From Acidobacteriota bacterium (GTDB taxonomy: Bacteria > Acidobacteriota > Thermoanaerobaculia > Multivoradales > JAHEKO01): a stretch of 8,683 nucleotides of DNA. The position numbers and the translations under genes were made by a program. Below are positions 5,917-8,683 of the stretch, piece by piece. Where the stretch lies: assembly GCA_006227875.1 (NCBI GenBank), contig SBFI01000033.1, positions 1 to 8,683 of the forward strand, written 5' to 3'. The notes beneath the pieces were generated by a model, which searched no databases, had not been told where the DNA came from, and was given only the letters and a program-made list of their open reading frames with translations. How positions within the stretch are numbered: position 1 is the stretch's first letter; each line of letters opens with the position of its first letter.

Positions 5917-6210
5917 TTACTTGCCCTGAGTCGCCGTCTCGAGGGACTTGAGAGCGTCGCCGACGCTGAAACTCGCGGGTTTGGCGCGGGGAGGGAACTC
6001 CTCGAAGGACTTGAGGAATCCACCAACGATCGTTTGAGCCGGGACAAACACGTATCCGCGACGGAACATCCACTCCTGCCACCGCCAGCTGTTGCCGTCC
6101 CCTGAAGCGCGCTCGAACGGGTCGGCCCGCAGATCGGTGATCGGGGGTGCGCGGTGCGCCGTGTACTCGGAGTCCCACACCTCAATTCGCGCCATCAATC
6201 GACCCATCAC
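5917..6210 (-). pseudogene. Arylsulfatase C-terminal remnant
   Basis: The frame ending at the TAA (5919-5917) encodes 97 residues matching the extreme C-terminus of large periplasmic arylsulfatases. It carries IEVWDSEYTAHRAPPITDLRADPFERA (9-35, shown for position only), then FRRGYVFVPAQTIVGGF (49-65), then EFPPRAKPASFSV (71-83), the usual tail of that group. The catalytic region is entirely missing: there is no CxPxR/CxSxR formylglycine motif and no metal-ligand Asp/His sites, so this cannot be an active sulfatase. The match begins only at about 6200. Upstream in this frame is His/Arg-rich noise running into the porin remnant, so an internal deletion has probably fused the two genes. A GTG/ATG pair at 6210/6207 overlaps the porin frame's stop as TGATG, so some translation is conceivable. 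Confidence 0.75.
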
Positions 6211-6665
6211 CCGTTCGTCGAGTCGATGTCGATCGTCTGGTGTGGATGAGTGGCTCCGCTGCGGTCGGTGGTGCTGAATGACGCGATCTGGTTGAGGAAG
6301 TTGTAGTCGATCTTGAGCTCGAGGCCGGTGCTATGTCTCAGCCGCTTCTTGAAGTCGAAAAAACCCTGGTGGAGAAAACCGAACGGGATCCACGGGGTCT
6401 TGACCGCATCGTCATCAACCACCTGGGTCCCCACGGAGGATGGGCCGCCGACAGGATCGGTTCATTCGTACCCCGATTTCGATGGAACCGCGGTGTTCGT
6501 CGGGTTCTCGGAATCCTGCGACGCGTCAGCTGCCGAAGAAATACCCGCGCCGAGCATGATTGCTGCAGCCAACCATCGAAAAAGCGTTCCCCGACCAACG
6601 TCGTCCGGACGAACCGACCGGGAGACAGAGCGAAATCTGAAGGTCGAACCCGACGATATCCGCAT
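6207..6665 (-). pseudogene. Porin gene 5' remnant with in-frame TGA
   Basis: From an ATG at 6665 the frame reads a signal peptide (RWLAAAIMLGAGISSAADA, about residues 30-48) and the start of a mature chain, then meets a TGA at codon 68 (6464-6462). The very same frame continues for 84 codons with porin-like sequence (TPWIPFGFLHQGFFDFKKR, then LELKIDYNFLNQIASFSTTD). That resembles the first periplasmic turn and barrel strands of carbohydrate-type porins. The similarity ends near 6245, where the arylsulfatase tail begins. Two lesions are therefore visible: a nonsense codon and a truncating fusion. The 30 residues before the hydrophobic core are long for a signal peptide, so the original start may differ. 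Exact porin family assignment is uncertain. Confidence 0.6.
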
Positions 6666-6671
6666 GCTCAC

Positions 6672-6984
6672 ACCATTATTTACATGGATCGACGGCGATT
6701 TCGGTCATCTCACGCCACGTCTCGGAGTCTTCTCTCATTCAAGGCCAACGCATGATCCGCCGACCTGTCGTACGGCCGGGCTGGTCTTACAGTCGTTGAG
6801 TTCCCCCAAGTTAGGCGCCGGGTCAAAAAGTACTGGCGTGAAATGACCGGAATGTCCGATGGCCACAGGATATGAATGTCGTCGACGGTACCGAAACGCC
6901 GGAAATGGGAGATTGAGTCGAGCGGTGATTGACTACCACCGATCTCGACAACGAGCTGTTTGAAATAGAAAGGGGAGATATCTC
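6672..6984. other. Divergent spacer between porin remnant and secreted-protein genes
   Basis: I find no convincing gene or RNA in this stretch. It should contain the promoter for the plus-strand gene at 6985, but I could not find a -35/-10 pair that I trust. A 15-codon frame from an ATG near 6752 is too short and too weakly preceded to call. Confidence 0.4.
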
Positions 6985-7263
6985 ATCAATAAGAAAGTGT
7001 TGTTCAGCGCGTTTGCCTGCGTCGTCCTCGTCGGGTGGTTCCTCGGCGCGTCGGATACGACAGGAACGTTTGATCGTCACACGCAGCCGGACATGAAGGA
7101 AATCAGCCTGATTGACTGCCTCGATCTCGCGGCTGACATCTTCGGGGCCCAGCTCGAGATCTGCGTCAACATTCGAGATAGCGACCTCAACCTCTATTGC
7201 CTCGTCGAAGCCGCCGCCCAATTCCCGCTCAATACGCTCAAGTGCACGTTTATCGGCGAGTAA
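6985..7263 (+). CDS. Small secreted protein with twin CX14C cysteine pattern, apparent ATC start
   Basis: The product is 92 residues if read from ATC at 6985, or 88 from GTG at 6997. The start choice rests on spacing. The only good ribosome binding site, AGGGGAG (6971-6977), is 7 nt before the ATC and 19 nt before the GTG. Reading from ATC also gives a normal signal peptide beginning (M)NKKV, then a hydrophobic core LFSAFACVVLVGWFLG and probable cleavage near GAS. The mature part is acidic and has exactly four cysteines, at 45, 60, 72 and 87: C-X14-C-X11-C-X14-C, symmetric about its centre. The intervening sequence looks helical, suggesting a two-helix hairpin held by two disulfides in the periplasm or outside the cell. 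I recognise no family. The gene that follows 183 bases downstream also encodes a secreted protein with a cysteine-rich helical tail. Confidence 0.6.
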   Translation: MNKKVLFSAFACVVLVGWFLGASDTTGTFDRHTQPDMKEISLIDCLDLAADIFGAQLEICVNIRDSDLNLYCLVEAAAQFPLNTLKCTFIGE

Positions 7264-7446
7264 TGAGGTCCCGACGTCCGTCGTCCAGCTAGGAGATCAA
7301 CACACATGAAAAAGTGATAACTGAACAGGGCTGATCTGGTGCGATCTCGCGAGGAGATCCTACTGGGACGGACCGCAACCTCGTGCTCCACAGTCCTCGT
7401 TTGAGGAGAGGCTGGGACCGGTAGCGCGACGACGAAAGGAAGGACG
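7264..7446 (+). other. Spacer/leader with orphan start and small hairpins
   Basis: This 183-base stretch between the two secreted-protein genes has no full gene. AGGAG (7291-7295) precedes ATG AAA AAG TGA TAA (7306-7320), a three-codon minigene or the stub of a lost gene. Two hairpins follow: GATCTC/GAGATC at 7343-7359 and TCCTC/GAGGA at 7394-7407. They could belong to the 5' leader of the downstream gene. I matched it to no known riboswitch. Confidence 0.4.
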
Positions 7447-8598
7447 ATGAAAAGTACCCGGAAAAACATTAAAACCCTCTTGAAACACTCATTGCCCGGA
7501 CCTTTCACGTCGGCCCTATTCCTCGTGTTCGTGGTCCTGATCTGGTCTCCGTCGGTTCAGGCCCAAACCGAGCTGGCGCTGGTTGACACGAGCAAGCCGA
7601 TGGCTGCCTCCACCGTGTCCTGCAATGCCCCGCTTGCCGGCAACTACTGTGTTCGCGGGACGACCTTCGACAAGGCGAGTGTTCCAGGCGCCTCCGCGAT
7701 CACGGTGACGGAGGCGGATCTGGCGGCGATCGGGCTCGCCAAATGCAAGGTGATGGACATCAACGTCGGAGTCTCTCGGGAACCCTCAGGGAGACTTGGC
7801 GCGGTGTCGCTTGGGCATGGTTCCGACAAGGTTCTCGTCGCCCCGTCCTCGAACTGTGGAGGGCTCTTCGACGACGAGGGTTGGAACTCGAACACCTGTC
7901 TTGCCGGCGGTGGCCCGGTCGCGCCATTTGAAGCGCTCGGCGGCTTCGACGGTCGGGACCTCGTGGGTCGATGGGCATTGAGTGTCGATGGCGGGGCCGG
8001 CGTCATCGACTCCTGGGGCTTTGCCGCCGACGTCCAGTGCAGCGCGGTGCCCTCGAAAGCCGGCTGCGATGAAGGCCCAACCACTTTGTGTCTGGGTGAC
8101 CGGTTCAGGGTGGAGGTCAGCTGGCGTGACCAGAACGAAAACACCGGCGACGGGCAGGCGATCGCGCTCACCAACGACACTGGGACATTCTGGTTCTTCA
8201 ACCCCAACAACCTCGAGATGATGCTCAAGGTGCTCAACGGGTGCCCCAGCAACAACCATTTCTGGGTCTTTGCCGGCGGTTTGACCAATGTCGAGGTCAA
8301 CATGACGGTCACCGACACCACGGCAGGTGTCGTTCGCACCTACAAGAATCCGTTGAAGACGCCGTTCCAACCGATCCAGGACACCTCGGCGTTCCCCACG
8401 TGTGACGGCGAAGCGCCTCCAGAAGGAGAAGAACCCCCGCCACCGGACGCGGGCATCTTCTGCGACAGAGAGCTGTGTGCAACAGACGAAGAGTTGCGGC
8501 AAGAGTGTATTCAAGAATTCGCTGTCTGCCTCGAAACTCAGGAGTTGAACGATGACGAGTGCGTCATACTGGCGCTCCTCACCTGCGATGCGGATTAG
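7447..8598 (+). CDS. Secreted P-domain-like protein with acidobacterial-type domain and Cys-rich tail
   Basis: The ATG at 7447 follows AAAGGAAGGACG, a good ribosome binding site, and opens 383 residues. Residues 1-39 form a signal peptide with a long n-region, a hydrophobic core (24-33) and likely cleavage at VQA-Q. Residues about 42-198 resemble a proprotein-convertase P domain/subtilisin-like beta-sandwich: an ITVTEADL opening, a DDEG (Gly-Trp) segment, LGGFDGRDLVGRWALSVDGG, then IDSWGFAADVQC. Residues about 206-319 form a second, Cys-bounded beta domain (LCLGDRFRVEVSWRD, GTFWFFNPNNLEM, FWVFAGGLTNVEV, PFQPIQDTSAFPTC) that I recall from many acidobacterial secreted proteins of unknown function. 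A Pro/Glu linker (320-337) leads to a six-cysteine tail (C339, 344, 354, 361, 372, 380) of helical character. There is no protease active site, so binding or surface display is more likely than catalysis. Confidence 0.85.
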   Translation: MKSTRKNIKTLLKHSLPGPFTSALFLVFVVLIWSPSVQAQTELALVDTSKPMAASTVSCNAPLAGNYCVRGTTFDKASVPGASAITVTEADLAAIGLAKCKVMDINVGVSREPSGRLGAVSLGHGSDKVLVAPSSNCGGLFDDEGWNSNTCLAGGGPVAPFEALGGFDGRDLVGRWALSVDGGAGVIDSWGFAADVQCSAVPSKAGCDEGPTTLCLGDRFRVEVSWRDQNENTGDGQAIALTNDTGTFWFFNPNNLEMMLKVLNGCPSNNHFWVFAGGLTNVEVNMTVTDTTAGVVRTYKNPLKTPFQPIQDTSAFPTCDGEAPPEGEEPPPPDAGIFCDRELCATDEELRQECIQEFAVCLETQELNDDECVILALLTCDAD

Positions 8599-8631
8599 GT
8601 TTTCACCCAGGGAGGCGGTGCGGCGGAGGGA

Positions 8632-8657
8632 TGCTCTGCACACGTCCGTGCGAGGCA
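8632..8657 (+). terminator. Imperfect hairpin after the secreted-protein gene
   Basis: TGCTCTGCAC (8632-8641) can pair with GTGCGAGGCA (8648-8657) around a 6-base loop, with two G:U pairs and one mismatch. It starts 33 bases after the stop codon. There is no T-run, so it is only a weak candidate for the transcript end. Confidence 0.3.
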
Positions 8658-8683
8658 CATGCGGGCAGAAATTATCCAGTTCC

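Noticed and set aside
5621..6178. Minus-strand 185-codon frame overlapping the sulfatase remnant
   Set aside because: It is a different frame from the recognisable sulfatase tail and reads as Arg/Pro-rich noise.
5743..7317. Recoding of TGA (selenocysteine or reassigned stop), suggested by in-frame TGA at 6464-6462 and 5745-5743 and the early TGA at 7315
   Set aside because: Intact genes in the same window (porin, BASS, both aconitase X subunits, AraC) use TGA as a normal stop. The interrupted frames lie in clearly decayed sequence and no SECIS-like hairpin is evident. Pseudogene decay is simpler.
7330..7440. GEMM-like c-di-GMP riboswitch suggested by GGACCGCAACC
   Set aside because: Only a short resemblance; the conserved core and the paired stems of that riboswitch class are not present.
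7786..8658. Minus-strand 290-codon frame opposite the large secreted protein
   Set aside because: Antisense shadow; the plus strand has a signal peptide, ribosome binding site and known domain.
1..8683. tRNA, rRNA, integrase, transposase or phage genes
   Set aside because: No tRNA cloverleaf (no TTCGANNC-type arm with matching stems), rRNA-like stretch or recombinase motif found in any frame I read.

Overview
The window is GC-rich bacterial DNA. It looks like a Gram-negative organism, because it carries outer-membrane porin sequence and secreted proteins with cleavable signal peptides. The best taxonomic hint is the protein at 7447-8598. Its central Cys-bounded domain (FWFFNP, FWVFAGGLTNVEV, PFQPIQDT) is, from memory, common in secreted proteins of Acidobacteriota, especially Thermoanaerobaculia-like genomes. 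That assignment is inference, not proof.

Layout from left to right. (1) Bases 1-681 hold the C-terminal part of a phosphate-selective (OprO/OprP-type) porin, closed by a perfect 10-bp hairpin. (2) Bases 682-1208 have no convincing gene. They contain a short array of degenerate tandem repeats (890-1000). (3) Bases 1209-2057 (minus) encode a bile acid:sodium symporter (BASS/SBF) family membrane protein. Its N-terminus has no usable start codon in frame, and a well-placed start lies in another frame, so a frameshift is likely. (4) Bases 2461-2488 form a very strong hairpin terminator. Just left of it is a short orphan plus-strand coding-like fragment. (5) Bases 2519-4401 (minus) are a two-gene operon for aconitase X. 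The large catalytic subunit starts at a TTG with a strong Shine-Dalgarno, and the small subunit follows with an ATGA overlap. Upstream on the same strand is an AraC-family regulator (4564-5598) with a good sigma70-like promoter. (6) Bases 5620-6670 (minus) are a gene graveyard. The 5' end of a porin gene, broken by an in-frame TGA, is joined to the last ~95 codons of an arylsulfatase, followed by a 20-codon orphan start with a perfect ribosome binding site. (7) Bases 6985-8598 (plus) hold two secreted-protein genes. One is a 92-residue protein with a symmetric four-cysteine pattern whose natural start codon appears to be ATC. The other is a 383-residue protein with a P-domain-like region, the acidobacterial-type domain and a Cys-rich tail.

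The minus-strand genes in the middle suggest a small regulated catabolic module: AraC regulator, AcnX dehydratase and possibly a BASS transporter for import. Bacterial AcnX enzymes commonly dehydrate cis-3-hydroxy-L-proline, while an archaeal AcnX dehydrates phosphomevalonate. The usual hydroxyproline partner genes are not in this window, so the substrate is open. The flanking decayed genes, repeats and orphan starts suggest a locus with a history of deletion and rearrangement.
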